Positions 49,303-58,199 of a stretch of 64,000 nt of DNA are shown piece after piece. The stretch is from NCBI GenBank assembly GCA_024693325.1, contig JAILLA010000048.1:1-64000 (forward strand), given 5' to 3'. Both the position numbers and the translations under genes were made by a program. Numbering within the stretch: the stretch's first letter is position 1; each line of letters opens with the position of its first letter. The notes under the pieces were generated by a model. It did no database searches and was not told where the DNA came from. It worked only from the letters and a program-made list of their open reading frames with translations. Source of the stretch: Solobacterium sp. GTDB taxonomy: Bacteria; Bacillota_I; Bacilli_A; Erysipelotrichales; Erysipelotrichaceae.

Positions 49303-51656
49303 TGATTCGATTGAACAACGGCTGGGAATTCACTTCCGCCTGGTCAGATGAATTCCTGCACGGGGGAGCTGCAGAAACAACTGTACGCATCCCTCACACA
49401 GTCAGAGAACTGCCGCTGCACTATGTGGATCCGGAAGACTATCAGATGGTCTGCGGATACAGGAAGAACGTCTATGTAGACAAAGAGATGGAAGGTAAAC
49501 GTCTCTTCCTGCAGTTTGACGCTGCAGCGCATATTGCGGAAGTGTTCGTCAACGGCACAAGATTATGTGAACATCGCAGCGGCTATACGGCTTTCCGTAC
49601 GGAATTTACGGAGGCTGCAGTATACGGTGCGGAAAACACTGTTGTTGTAAAGCTTGATACGACAGAGAACGGTGCTGTTCCGCCGTTTGGATTTGCCATA
49701 GACTATCTGACATACGGAGGCATATACAGGGATGTATGGCTGGATGTCAGAAACAGACTGATGATCGAAGATGTATACGCGGCAGCAGATACACTCCGCT
49801 CGGCTGATGTCCAGGTCAAACTGAACGGCGAAGTGCATGATGAAACACTGATGATCAGCTTTATCGACAAAGAAGGAAATACGGCTTTTGAGGAAACATA
49901 TCCCGCTGAAAGCAGGAAATTCCATCTTGATGTCCCGCATCCCGAAGTATGGTCACCTGAAAAGCCATACCTCTATACATGCAGGGTAAGCCTGAACAGG
50001 GACGGGGAGATCATTGATGAATGGTTTCATTCCTTCGGCTTCCGTACGGTATCCCTGACCGAGAACGAGATCCTGATCAATGGGGAACCGGTATTCCTGA
50101 GAGGACTGAACAGACACCAGTCCATGCCTTATGTGGGCTATGCCGTACCGGAATCACTGCAGAGAGAAGATGCAAGGATCCTGCAGGAGGAACTGGGCGT
50201 GAATGCTGTCAGGACATCCCACTATCCGCAGTCGCATTATTTCATCGATGAATGCGACAAGAGAGGTCTGCTGGTGTTTACGGAGATCCCCGGCTGGCAG
50301 CATGTAGGCAATACGGAGTGGCAGAAACAAGCGGTCAGAAATACCGAGGAAATGGTTAAGGAATACAGGAACCATCCTTCGATCATTCTCTGGGGCGTCC
50401 GCATCAATGAGTCACAGGACTTTGATGATCTCTATTTCCGGACAAACGGGATCGCGCATTCCCTCGATCCGTACCGTCCGACTTCCGGTGTCAGGTATCT
50501 TGAGAAGAGCTCCCTGCTGGAAGATGTATATGCCTTCAATGATTTCTCACATGACGGAACGACGCCCGGCGCAAAACCGAAGAAGGCAGTCACACCCGAT
50601 GTGAAGAAACCGATGCTGATCAGTGAAGCAAACGGCCATATGTTCCCGACAAAATCATTCGATCCATGGATGAAGCGCCAGGAACACGCACTGAGACATG
50701 CCAGGGTGCTGGATGCCGCTATGGCAGACGGCCAGCATGCAGGATGCTTCCAGTGGTGCATGTTTGACTATCCGACCCACCAGGACTTCGGAAGCGGTGA
50801 CAGGATCTGCTACCACGGTGTTCTGGATGCGTTCCGCAACCCGAAGACAGCAGCTGCGCTCTATGCTTCACAGAGTGATGACACACCTGTGATCACTGTC
50901 GGATCACCGATGGATATCGGTGATTATCCGGGCGGCAACATCGGTGATGTCTATGTATTCACCAATGCGGACAAGGTCGTCCTGTACAAGAATGATGATT
51001 ATGTGGCTGAATTCACACCCAAACAGTGGAAAGCACTGCCGCATGGTCCGATCCTGATCGATGATACGATCGGGGACCTCCTGCAGTCCAAAGAAGGATA
51101 TGATGAGAAAAAAGCAGCGATCATCAGCGAATGCCTGAACGCTGCAGGTAAATACGGCATGAGCAACCTGCCGGTCAAATATCAGGCAAAGCTTGCCTGG
51201 TGCATGATGCATTACGGAATGAAATTCTCAGACGGCTATGACCTGTACGGGAAGTATGTCGGCAACTGGGGCGGCAAATCCGTGAAGTGGAGATTCGATG
51301 CCCTCAAGGACGGCGTTGTCACTGCTTCCGTAACAAAATCACCGTCCAGCAGGCTGCATCTGACGGCTGTGCCTTCTCATACGCTGCTGAAGGAAAACGA
51401 TACCTATGACATGGCTGCCATCCGCATCAGGATCGAAGATGAGTACGGCAATACAGCATCCTACGCGCAGATCCCCGTCACCATTGAAGTAAAGGGACCT
51501 GTCGAGCTTGTCGGACCGTCAGCCGTAACAGCAGAGGGCGGCATGACCGGAACGTATATCCGCACGAAGGGACAATACGGTACGGCATCCGTTACATTCA
51601 GAACCGAACAGACAGAACCGGTTACAGTTTCATTTGAGATCAGGGAGGATATATGA
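49299..51656 (+). CDS. Glycoside hydrolase family 2 (beta-galactosidase type)
   Basis: A 785-residue intracellular enzyme. N-terminal sugar-binding jelly roll (1-160), immunoglobulin-like part (160-245), TIM barrel (about 245-540) and C-terminal beta domains. Seen: G-V-R-I-N-E371-S, where the Glu is the acid/base (usually in N-E-S), and L-I-S-E443-A-N-G for the nucleophile; R-G-L-N-R-H-Q opens the barrel. Beta-galactosidase, beta-glucuronidase and beta-mannosidase are all possible; the GH36 and GPH partners favour a galactoside. Overlaps the TetR stop and the next start by four bases. Confidence 0.9.
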   Translation: MMIRLNNGWEFTSAWSDEFLHGGAAETTVRIPHTVRELPLHYVDPEDYQMVCGYRKNVYVDKEMEGKRLFLQFDAAAHIAEVFVNGTRLCEHRSGYTAFRTEFTEAAVYGAENTVVVKLDTTENGAVPPFGFAIDYLTYGGIYRDVWLDVRNRLMIEDVYAAADTLRSADVQVKLNGEVHDETLMISFIDKEGNTAFEETYPAESRKFHLDVPHPEVWSPEKPYLYTCRVSLNRDGEIIDEWFHSFGFRTVSLTENEILINGEPVFLRGLNRHQSMPYVGYAVPESLQREDARILQEELGVNAVRTSHYPQSHYFIDECDKRGLLVFTEIPGWQHVGNTEWQKQAVRNTEEMVKEYRNHPSIILWGVRINESQDFDDLYFRTNGIAHSLDPYRPTSGVRYLEKSSLLEDVYAFNDFSHDGTTPGAKPKKAVTPDVKKPMLISEANGHMFPTKSFDPWMKRQEHALRHARVLDAAMADGQHAGCFQWCMFDYPTHQDFGSGDRICYHGVLDAFRNPKTAAALYASQSDDTPVITVGSPMDIGDYPGGNIGDVYVFTNADKVVLYKNDDYVAEFTPKQWKALPHGPILIDDTIGDLLQSKEGYDEKKAAIISECLNAAGKYGMSNLPVKYQAKLAWCMMHYGMKFSDGYDLYGKYVGNWGGKSVKWRFDALKDGVVTASVTKSPSSRLHLTAVPSHTLLKENDTYDMAAIRIRIEDEYGNTASYAQIPVTIEVKGPVELVGPSAVTAEGGMTGTYIRTKGQYGTASVTFRTEQTEPVTVSFEIREDI

Positions 51657-53053
51657 AATTCACTGGGAAACAGACAGCCGCTTATGGAATAGGCGCTGTC
51701 GGAAAAGACATGGTCTATGCTTTATCAGCATCCTATGTCATGTATTACTATCAGGATGTACTCGGACTTTCCGCAACATTCGTCGGCGCGATCCTGATGA
51801 TCGCCAGAGTCTTTGACGCTGCCAACGATCCCTTCATGGGCGTGATCGTAGCCAAAACAGAAACCAAGTACGGTAAATTCCGTCCGTGGCTGTTCGTGGG
51901 CACAGTGATGAACGCACTCGTGCTGTTCGCACTGTTCTCCGTACCGAAGGGCATGACCGGTCAGGGACTCATGGTCTGGTTCGCCGTCGCTTATATCCTG
52001 TGGGGCGTTACATACACCATGATGGATATTCCTTACTGGTCAATGATCCCGGCTGTTACGGACAATGCGCAGGACCGTGAACATCTGTCTGTCGTCGGCA
52101 GGACGTGTGCAGGCGTAGGCAACGCGCTGATCACGGTATTCACCGTCAAGGCAGTCGCAATGCTGGGCAGCGGCATCGAACGCACCGGCTTCCGTATGGT
52201 TGCGCTGATCGTAGCCATCATATTCGTCCTGGCAGAAGCACTGCTGTGCTATGTCATTACAGAGCCTCCGACGGAAAAGATGAAGACCACATCCGTTAAG
52301 GAAATGTTCAGATCACTGTTTGCGAATGATCAGGCCATGGTAACTGTTCTGACGATCATCCTGATCAACTCTGCGCTTTATATCACTTCAAACCTGATCA
52401 TCTATTTCTTCAAATATGATGTCGGCGGTATTTCATGGCAGGACAACTATACGCTGTTCAACATGGTCGGCGGTGCTTCCCAGATCCTGGGCATGATGGT
52501 ACTGTACCCGCTGCTGAGAAAATTCCTGGCGAACGAGAAGATCTTCCAGATCTGTCTGTTCATGTCGATGACAGGCTACGCACTGATCCTGCTGTCCTGC
52601 ATCACAGGACTGGCACACAACATTATCGCGCTGTCAGTATGCGGTCTGTTCGTGTTTATAGCCAATGGCATGCTGACGGTACTGACGACAGTCTTCCTGT
52701 CCTGTTCGGTCGACTATGGCGAACTGCTGAGCGGACGCCGTGAAGAATCCGTGATCTTTTCCATGCAGACATTCGTAGTCAAGCTGGCAAGCGGCCTGGC
52801 AGTATTCATTACGGGTCTGGGCCTTGACCTGATCGGTCTGTCCGGAAACAATTCAACAGACGGTACAATCGTACAGCAGACACAGGGAACGATCTTCGGA
52901 CTGCGCATGCTGATGACGATCCTGCCTGTACTGGGTCTGGCATGTGCCCTGATGGTATTCCGCAAAAACTTCAAGCTGACGGATGAAAGGGCACTCGAGA
53001 TCTCCGAAGAACTCAAAGCTAGAAGAACGGGCGAAGAAGAGGTTATTGAATGA
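51653..53053 (+). CDS. GPH family sugar:cation symporter (MelB type)
   Basis: A 466-residue protein with 12 membrane segments. Seen: Y-G-I-G-A-V-G-K-D near the start and the loop K-T-E-T-K-Y-G-K-F-R-P-W, the GPH signature; C-terminal R-K-N-F-K-L-T-D-E-R tail. Family knowledge: takes up melibiose, lactose, xylosides or glucuronides with Na+ or H+. It joins the two hydrolase genes by ATGA overlaps on both sides (51653, 53050), so uptake and hydrolysis are stoichiometrically coupled. Confidence 0.92.
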   Translation: MKFTGKQTAAYGIGAVGKDMVYALSASYVMYYYQDVLGLSATFVGAILMIARVFDAANDPFMGVIVAKTETKYGKFRPWLFVGTVMNALVLFALFSVPKGMTGQGLMVWFAVAYILWGVTYTMMDIPYWSMIPAVTDNAQDREHLSVVGRTCAGVGNALITVFTVKAVAMLGSGIERTGFRMVALIVAIIFVLAEALLCYVITEPPTEKMKTTSVKEMFRSLFANDQAMVTVLTIILINSALYITSNLIIYFFKYDVGGISWQDNYTLFNMVGGASQILGMMVLYPLLRKFLANEKIFQICLFMSMTGYALILLSCITGLAHNIIALSVCGLFVFIANGMLTVLTTVFLSCSVDYGELLSGRREESVIFSMQTFVVKLASGLAVFITGLGLDLIGLSGNNSTDGTIVQQTQGTIFGLRMLMTILPVLGLACALMVFRKNFKLTDERALEISEELKARRTGEEEVIE

Positions 53054-54642
53054 CATTAACTTGGCATGTAAACGGGATCAGCAGCAGCGGTGACCGTTTT
53101 ACGAAAGACGGCATGATCGAAACACTTCAGGGTGCCGTACACGCTGTTGTTGACGTTGAGAATATTTCAATGACGGATGTCAGGGCGGAAATGCCGCTGA
53201 CATGTGATGAAGATGAACGCATCTTCATGAACGGCTATCAGACATGGACGTATTCACCTGAATACAGCAGACACAGCAGTATCAGGGGGATCAACGGTCT
53301 TCCTGAGCGGATCGTGCGGCAGTTCTCACTTGACAGATACGGCGACTACCATTTCGTTCCGTATCTGAACAGAAGCGGTATCCTGCACGGATTCTCCTAT
53401 ATGACGATCAGGAAGGGCGATCATTTCAGACTGATCGCGTCTCTGGATGAAGAACCCGGCTATACGATCTTCACGTATGACGCAAAACTGAATTTCCTTT
53501 ACATCAAGCGCGACTGCATGGATGTCAAGGTGAACGGTGAATTCCATGCGTTCGATCTGTTCTTTGCGGAAGGAACGGAAGATGAAGTGTATGACGCATG
53601 GTTCAGCGCGATGGATATGCGTCCGCGCACAAAGAAAAAACTCTGCGGTTATTCCAGCTGGTATAACCGTTATCAGAACATTGATGAACAGGCGATCATG
53701 CAGGATCTTGCAGGATGCAGGACGATCCTCAAAGAGGGCGACCTGTTCCAGATCGATGACGGCTGGGAGACGTTCATCGGTGACTGGCTGGATTGCGACA
53801 GGATGAAGTTCCCTTCGGGAATGAAGCAGGCTGTGGATAAGATCCATGAATGCGGCATGAAAGCCGGATTGTGGCTGGCTCCGTTTGTCGCGGAAGAGAA
53901 ATCTTCCCTGTACCGTGAACATCCGGACTGGCTTCTGAAGATCAACGGAAAACCGTGGAAGCTCGGCTGCAACTGGTCGGGATTCTATGCGCTGGATATC
54001 GACAATCCGGAAGTGCTGGATTATCTGAAGCGGACATTTGAACAGGTATTTGATGAATGGGGATTCGACCTCGTCAAGCTGGACTTCCTGTACGGGGCGG
54101 CTCCGTTCGGAACGACGGAAGAGTCCAGGGCAGGACGGATGATCCGTGCCTGGAAAATGCTGAGGGAATGGTGCGGTGAACACCTGATCCTGGGTTGCGG
54201 TACACCCGTCATGCCGGCGTTCGGATACGCGGATTACTGCCGTATCAGCTGTGATGTTTCGCTGGACTGGAATGACAAGCCGTATATGCGGATCATCCAC
54301 AGGGAACGCGTTTCAACAAAACAGGCGATCGTCAATACGGTCAACAGGTTCGGGCTCAACGGAAGGGCACACCTCAATGACCCTGATGTCTTCTTCCTCA
54401 GAACTGAAAACTGCAAGCTGACGAAACAGCAGAAGCATACGCTTGCCATGACCAGCGCGCTGCTCTCAGGCATCTGGCTGACGAGTGATGATCCTTCCTC
54501 ATACACGGAGGAAATGAAAAAGTCATACCGCATCTACCGAAACATTGCCGAGCATGCAGAACATATCCGGATCCACCATGGCGACGAACCTGTCATCCTG
54601 TATGAACTGGAGGGTAAGCCCTCATCATTCCGGATCGGTTAA
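53050..54642 (+). CDS. Alpha-galactosidase, GH36
   Basis: A 530-residue enzyme, shorter than the usual 700-plus of GH36 because the N-terminal beta domain is reduced (1-190). Seen: S-S-W-Y-N-R-Y near 200, Q-I-D-D-G-W near 236-241, catalytic nucleophile K-L-D345-F and acid/base S-C-D402-V-S in the barrel. It would release alpha-linked galactose from raffinose-type sugars taken up by the GPH symporter. No signal peptide. Last gene of the operon; a terminator follows 11 bases later. Confidence 0.92.
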   Translation: MTLTWHVNGISSSGDRFTKDGMIETLQGAVHAVVDVENISMTDVRAEMPLTCDEDERIFMNGYQTWTYSPEYSRHSSIRGINGLPERIVRQFSLDRYGDYHFVPYLNRSGILHGFSYMTIRKGDHFRLIASLDEEPGYTIFTYDAKLNFLYIKRDCMDVKVNGEFHAFDLFFAEGTEDEVYDAWFSAMDMRPRTKKKLCGYSSWYNRYQNIDEQAIMQDLAGCRTILKEGDLFQIDDGWETFIGDWLDCDRMKFPSGMKQAVDKIHECGMKAGLWLAPFVAEEKSSLYREHPDWLLKINGKPWKLGCNWSGFYALDIDNPEVLDYLKRTFEQVFDEWGFDLVKLDFLYGAAPFGTTEESRAGRMIRAWKMLREWCGEHLILGCGTPVMPAFGYADYCRISCDVSLDWNDKPYMRIIHRERVSTKQAIVNTVNRFGLNGRAHLNDPDVFFLRTENCKLTKQQKHTLAMTSALLSGIWLTSDDPSSYTEEMKKSYRIYRNIAEHAEHIRIHHGDEPVILYELEGKPSSFRIG

Positions 54643-54653
54643 CATTCAGACCG

Positions 54654-54682
54654 GGAGGCTTGAAACTGAGCCTCCTTTTCTT
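54654..54682 (+). terminator. Terminator of the galactoside operon
   Basis: GGAGGCT/AGCCTCC around an eight-base loop, followed by TTTTCTTA. Confidence 0.85.
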
Positions 54683-54761
54683 ATTTTTTCCATGCATGAA
54701 TCATAAACGTGAACACATGCACAAAGTTTATGATATACTTCGTTTGTTCGGAGGTTGCGCG

Positions 54762-55202
54762 ATGGCAAAGAGTGCAGTTGAAAAGTCATGCGGTGCAGTA
54801 GTTGTCAAACGTAAGGGCAGCAGGATGTTCGTCCTGATCGTTCGGCAGATGGAAGGTCACTGGGGTTTTCCGAAAGGCCATATGAAGGACTATGAATCGG
54901 AACAGGATACAGCAGCCCGTGAGGTCCTGGAAGAAACAGGCGTTGAATTTGAATTCTACAGTAATTTTCGTGAAGAAACACACTACAAGCTTAAATCCGG
55001 CAGCATGAAGAATGTCGTCTACTTTATGGGAAGACGTACCGGCGGTAAGGAAGAACCGCAGGAAAACGAGATCTCCGAAGTCAGATGGGTACCTTTGACC
55101 GATGCCATCATTCTTCTGACATATGATACGGACGCTGTTGTCCTGCGTAAGGCAATGCGCTATATCAAAGATAATATTGAGGAATATTCAGATATATTAT
55201 GA
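54762..55202 (+). CDS. Nudix hydrolase
   Basis: A 146-residue protein with the Nudix box at about 39-61: G-H-M-K-D-Y-E-S-E then R-E-V-L-E-E-T-G-V, which binds Mg2+ and cleaves nucleoside diphosphates linked to X. Related to the Ap4A/ADP-ribose group by length. Start at 54762 by GGAGG; the preceding frame belongs to the terminator region. Its stop overlaps the next start (ATGA at 55199), so it is translated with the C39-like protein. Confidence 0.92.
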   Translation: MAKSAVEKSCGAVVVKRKGSRMFVLIVRQMEGHWGFPKGHMKDYESEQDTAAREVLEETGVEFEFYSNFREETHYKLKSGSMKNVVYFMGRRTGGKEEPQENEISEVRWVPLTDAIILLTYDTDAVVLRKAMRYIKDNIEEYSDIL

Positions 55203-56101
55203 TCAGCATTCAGTCAGCTTCGACAAAAACAGAACAGAATATCTGCCGCGGAAGGATCAGGGATCTTGAAGCGGATTTTTTCGATATTCCTGTTGATAAC
55301 GCTGTTATGTACAGGATCGCCGACAACCGGATGACCTGCGGTACTGCCGCCGCGTTCTGTCTGAATGATGTTGTGTTCATGAAAGTCCATTTCCTGGAGA
55401 ATGCCAGGGCAAAGGATGAAATGTTCCGCATGGTCCTGCATCAGGTCATCAGTGTGTATCATCCTTCCAGGATCCTGATGGATCATTTCTGCGGGATCCA
55501 TGAAGATGTCCTGAGACGTTCCATGTTCTATCCGCTGGGCAGTGTTTACTGCAGGGATATCGAACCGTGGAGATACAGGATCGAAGATCAGGTATTTGAC
55601 AGACAGGGCAATATCATCAATCAGGGTAAGCTGAAGGATCTTCCGTTCGGCTGGTTCAATACGAAGGATAAAGGATGCGGGTGGATCGCAGCCTACAACC
55701 TGCTCAGGATGAACGGCAGGGAACATACCATGGAAAGCTGTGCTGCCGCTCTGGAGCACTACGGTCTCAGGACGAAGCTGTTCGGACAGGAGGTATTCAG
55801 TCTGTATACATGGCTGAAGCGTGAAGGCCTCCCGGTCAGGATATTTGTCGGCTTAAAACAGCAGTGCTGTGAAAAAATGCTCGAAAGCTCCTCCGGCATC
55901 CTGCTGTATACACATAAGCGGGGCGGACATTACACCGCATACCGGAAAGTATCAAAGGATCATCTGCAGTTCTACAACGCTGTGTACGGTCTGCGTGACA
56001 TGGTCGTCGCTCCGGATAAGTTTATGAGCAAGTATGTCTTTCTTCCCTGGACAACGGTCATTTATATGCCGGACGAGGAAGAAACAGAAGAAAACAAATA
56101 A
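55199..56101 (+). CDS. Protein with C39/papain-like C-terminal domain and unknown N-terminus
   Basis: A 300-residue protein. Residues 1-130 are not recognised (mixed, with Cys and aromatic residues). Residues about 150-290 look like a papain-fold peptidase: G-C160-G-W-I-A-A-Y-N-L-L, G-G-H244-Y-T-A-Y and F-Y-N260-A-V-Y-G give a Cys-His-Asn set, and N-Q-G near 141 could supply the Gln. No membrane segment and no signal peptide, unlike C39 exporters, so it acts in the cytosol. Coupled to the Nudix gene by a four-base overlap. Peptidase or transglutaminase-type activity is inferred only from the motif. Confidence 0.65.
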   Translation: MISIQSASTKTEQNICRGRIRDLEADFFDIPVDNAVMYRIADNRMTCGTAAAFCLNDVVFMKVHFLENARAKDEMFRMVLHQVISVYHPSRILMDHFCGIHEDVLRRSMFYPLGSVYCRDIEPWRYRIEDQVFDRQGNIINQGKLKDLPFGWFNTKDKGCGWIAAYNLLRMNGREHTMESCAAALEHYGLRTKLFGQEVFSLYTWLKREGLPVRIFVGLKQQCCEKMLESSSGILLYTHKRGGHYTAYRKVSKDHLQFYNAVYGLRDMVVAPDKFMSKYVFLPWTTVIYMPDEEETEENK

Positions 56102-56111
56102 CAGGATCAGG

Positions 56112-56142
56112 TCTCCCCATGCTGTCGGCAGGGGAGATTTTT
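56112..56142 (+). terminator. Terminator of Nudix/C39-like pair
   Basis: Stem TCTCCCC/GGGGAGA with a 12-base loop, followed by five T. Confidence 0.88.
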
Positions 56143-56218
56143 GTTTGGTACGCGGTATTTTCAAAATTCTGAAAATTTATATAAAGTGATACCGCTTACA
56201 TAAAATATGCTGGTTATA

Positions 56219-56247
56219 TTGGCACCTGATTTCAGTTAGAATATAAT
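56219..56247 (+). promoter_or_regulatory. Promoter of Na/Pi transporter gene
   Basis: TTGGCA (56219-56224), 17-base spacer, perfect TATAAT (56242-56247), about 49 bases before the ATG. Confidence 0.75.
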
Positions 56248-56295
56248 CCGTAAAGTCTGCTTCATGCGGCTTTATGTGATGGAGAAACAAATGAT

Positions 56296-58131
56296 ATGAG
56301 TATATTTGATGTTCTGACATTGTTCGGAGGTCTGGCTCTGTTTCTATATGGTATGAGACTGATGGGTGACGGCCTGAAGGAAGGTTCGTCCGGTACCCTG
56401 AAGCGCATGATGGAATCAGTGACCAACAATACGTTCAAGGCAGTCCTCCTGGGAACGCTGGTGACGGCTGTCATCCAGTCATCTACCGCGACGATCGTTA
56501 TTACCGCTGGTCTTGTTGCGGCAGGTATCATTACATTCAAGCAGTCGCTTGGCATCATCATCGGTGCCAACATCGGTACAACGGTTACCGGACAGATCAT
56601 CCGTCTGCTCGACCTGAACAGTTCGGCCGGTTTCCTGGAACTGTTCAAGCCGTCATCCCTGGCACCGATCGCATTGATCATCGGTATCGTCCTGCTGATG
56701 ACGAACAAGATGAAGAATTCCAAAACGATCGGTTCGATCGCAATCGGCTTCGGTATCCTGTTTACGGGTCTGCTGAACATGACATCCGCAGTGGATGTCC
56801 TTTCCGAGAACGGAGTCTTCGATGCACTGTTTACCGGACTGAGCGACAATCCGTTCCTCGGCTATGCGGCAGGAGCGACGGTAGCGTTCATCCTGCAGAG
56901 TTCTTCGGCAACGATCGGTATCCTGCAGGCACTGTCTGCTTCGGGCGGACTTGTATTCAAAGCGATCTATTCGGTCATTGTAGGCGTCTATCTCGGTGAC
57001 TGCGTGACGACGGCGATCGTGATCTGGATCGGTGCTAAGACCGAGGCAAGACGGGTGGCCATCTACAATATCCTGTACAATGCCTGCAAGACGGTACTGG
57101 TGCTGGGCGGTGTCTTTATTGCAAAGAGAGCCGGACTACTTGAAGGGATCTGGAACCAGACTGTCAACTCCGGCATCATTGCCAATACGAACTCTATATT
57201 CAACATTGCATGTGCGGTCATAACGATCCCGATCGTCGGTGTGCTTGAGGATCTGACACGCAGGATCGTCAAAGATGCTCCGGCTGAAGTGAACAAGTAC
57301 CAGGACAAGATCGATGCGCTGAACCCGGCATTCTTCGATACACCCGCGATCGCCCTGAAGAGCTGCTATGACGCGCTGATGGCGATGTATACGGCATCGC
57401 GTACAAACATTGAAAAGGCATGTAAGCTGCTGCGGGAATATGACGGAAAGATCGCTGAGGAGATCGATGCTGAAGAAGAGAACATCGATATGCTGGCAGA
57501 CCTTGTCACCAATTATCTGGCAGAGATGGCAGCCACGCATACTGCAGAGAACCGTCCCGAGATCATGAACGAATATTACAAGCTCGTTGTTGAGTTCGAA
57601 CGTCTCGGCGATTATGCGACGAACATCTGCGAGACTGCTGAGGCGCTTGATAAAAAGGGTGTCAGGCTTTCAGAAATGGCGATCGGTGAACTGGACGTTC
57701 TTGAATCACTGCTTGGTCAGATCCTTGATGAAGCCCAGCAGGCATTCGCAAGCAGGGATGTCGAAGCGGCAAAGCGGATCGAACCGCTTGAAGAAGTCGT
57801 CGACGATATGGTGGAGATCATCCGTCAGCAGCATCTTCACAGACTGGAAGTCGGTCTGTGCACAGTCACGGCAGGCACATGCTTCGTGGATGTGATCCAT
57901 GATATGGAACGTATCTCGGATACATGTTCCAACGTCGGTCTTGCGATCATTGCCCGTGTACAGCCTGAACTGTATGAGAAGGTACATGAGTACATCTATA
58001 ACCTGCACTCAGGAAATGATGAAAGCTTCAATGAGCAGTACAAAACTGCGCGTGATAAGTATATCAACCAGCTCAGCAGCGTCGTCATGACGACATCGGG
58101 CACAAAAGAACAGGAAACAGGCTCTCATTGA
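56296..58131 (+). CDS. Na/Pi cotransporter (NptA) with PhoU-like domain
   Basis: A 611-residue protein. Residues 1-310 form the Na/Pi-cotransporter membrane domain with two inverted Q-S-S-T/S-A-T motifs (V-I-Q-S-S-T-A-T near 60 and L-Q-S-S-S-A-T near 200) and G-A-N-I-G-T-T; residues about 330-600 are a PhoU-like four-helix domain (helices with R-L-G-D-Y-A-T-N-I near 437). Family knowledge: imports phosphate, with the PhoU domain probably regulating. It is a single-gene unit with its own promoter and terminator. Confidence 0.93.
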   Translation: MSIFDVLTLFGGLALFLYGMRLMGDGLKEGSSGTLKRMMESVTNNTFKAVLLGTLVTAVIQSSTATIVITAGLVAAGIITFKQSLGIIIGANIGTTVTGQIIRLLDLNSSAGFLELFKPSSLAPIALIIGIVLLMTNKMKNSKTIGSIAIGFGILFTGLLNMTSAVDVLSENGVFDALFTGLSDNPFLGYAAGATVAFILQSSSATIGILQALSASGGLVFKAIYSVIVGVYLGDCVTTAIVIWIGAKTEARRVAIYNILYNACKTVLVLGGVFIAKRAGLLEGIWNQTVNSGIIANTNSIFNIACAVITIPIVGVLEDLTRRIVKDAPAEVNKYQDKIDALNPAFFDTPAIALKSCYDALMAMYTASRTNIEKACKLLREYDGKIAEEIDAEEENIDMLADLVTNYLAEMAATHTAENRPEIMNEYYKLVVEFERLGDYATNICETAEALDKKGVRLSEMAIGELDVLESLLGQILDEAQQAFASRDVEAAKRIEPLEEVVDDMVEIIRQQHLHRLEVGLCTVTAGTCFVDVIHDMERISDTCSNVGLAIIARVQPELYEKVHEYIYNLHSGNDESFNEQYKTARDKYINQLSSVVMTTSGTKEQETGSH

Positions 58132-58145
58132 TTTGAGAGCTTTTT
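58121..58145 (+). terminator. Terminator of Na/Pi transporter gene
   Basis: GCTCTC/GAGAGC with an eight-base loop containing the stop codon, followed by five T. Confidence 0.85.
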
Positions 58146-58164
58146 CTTCATAAATAACGGTTTT

Positions 58165-58193
58165 TTTGCATATTTTTAGAGTCATGTTAAAAT
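58165..58193 (+). promoter_or_regulatory. Promoter abutting the glucosaminidase start codon
   Basis: TTTGCA (58165-58170), 17-base spacer, TG-T-TAAAAT (hexamer 58188-58193), then 6 bases to the ATG at 58200; the message should be leaderless. Confidence 0.6.
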
Positions 58194-58199
58194 GTTCGT

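Noticed and set aside
53326-54300. A 324-codon open frame on the minus strand within the GH36 gene
   Set aside because: Antisense shadow; GH36 catalytic residues are on the plus strand and the minus frame shows no family pattern.
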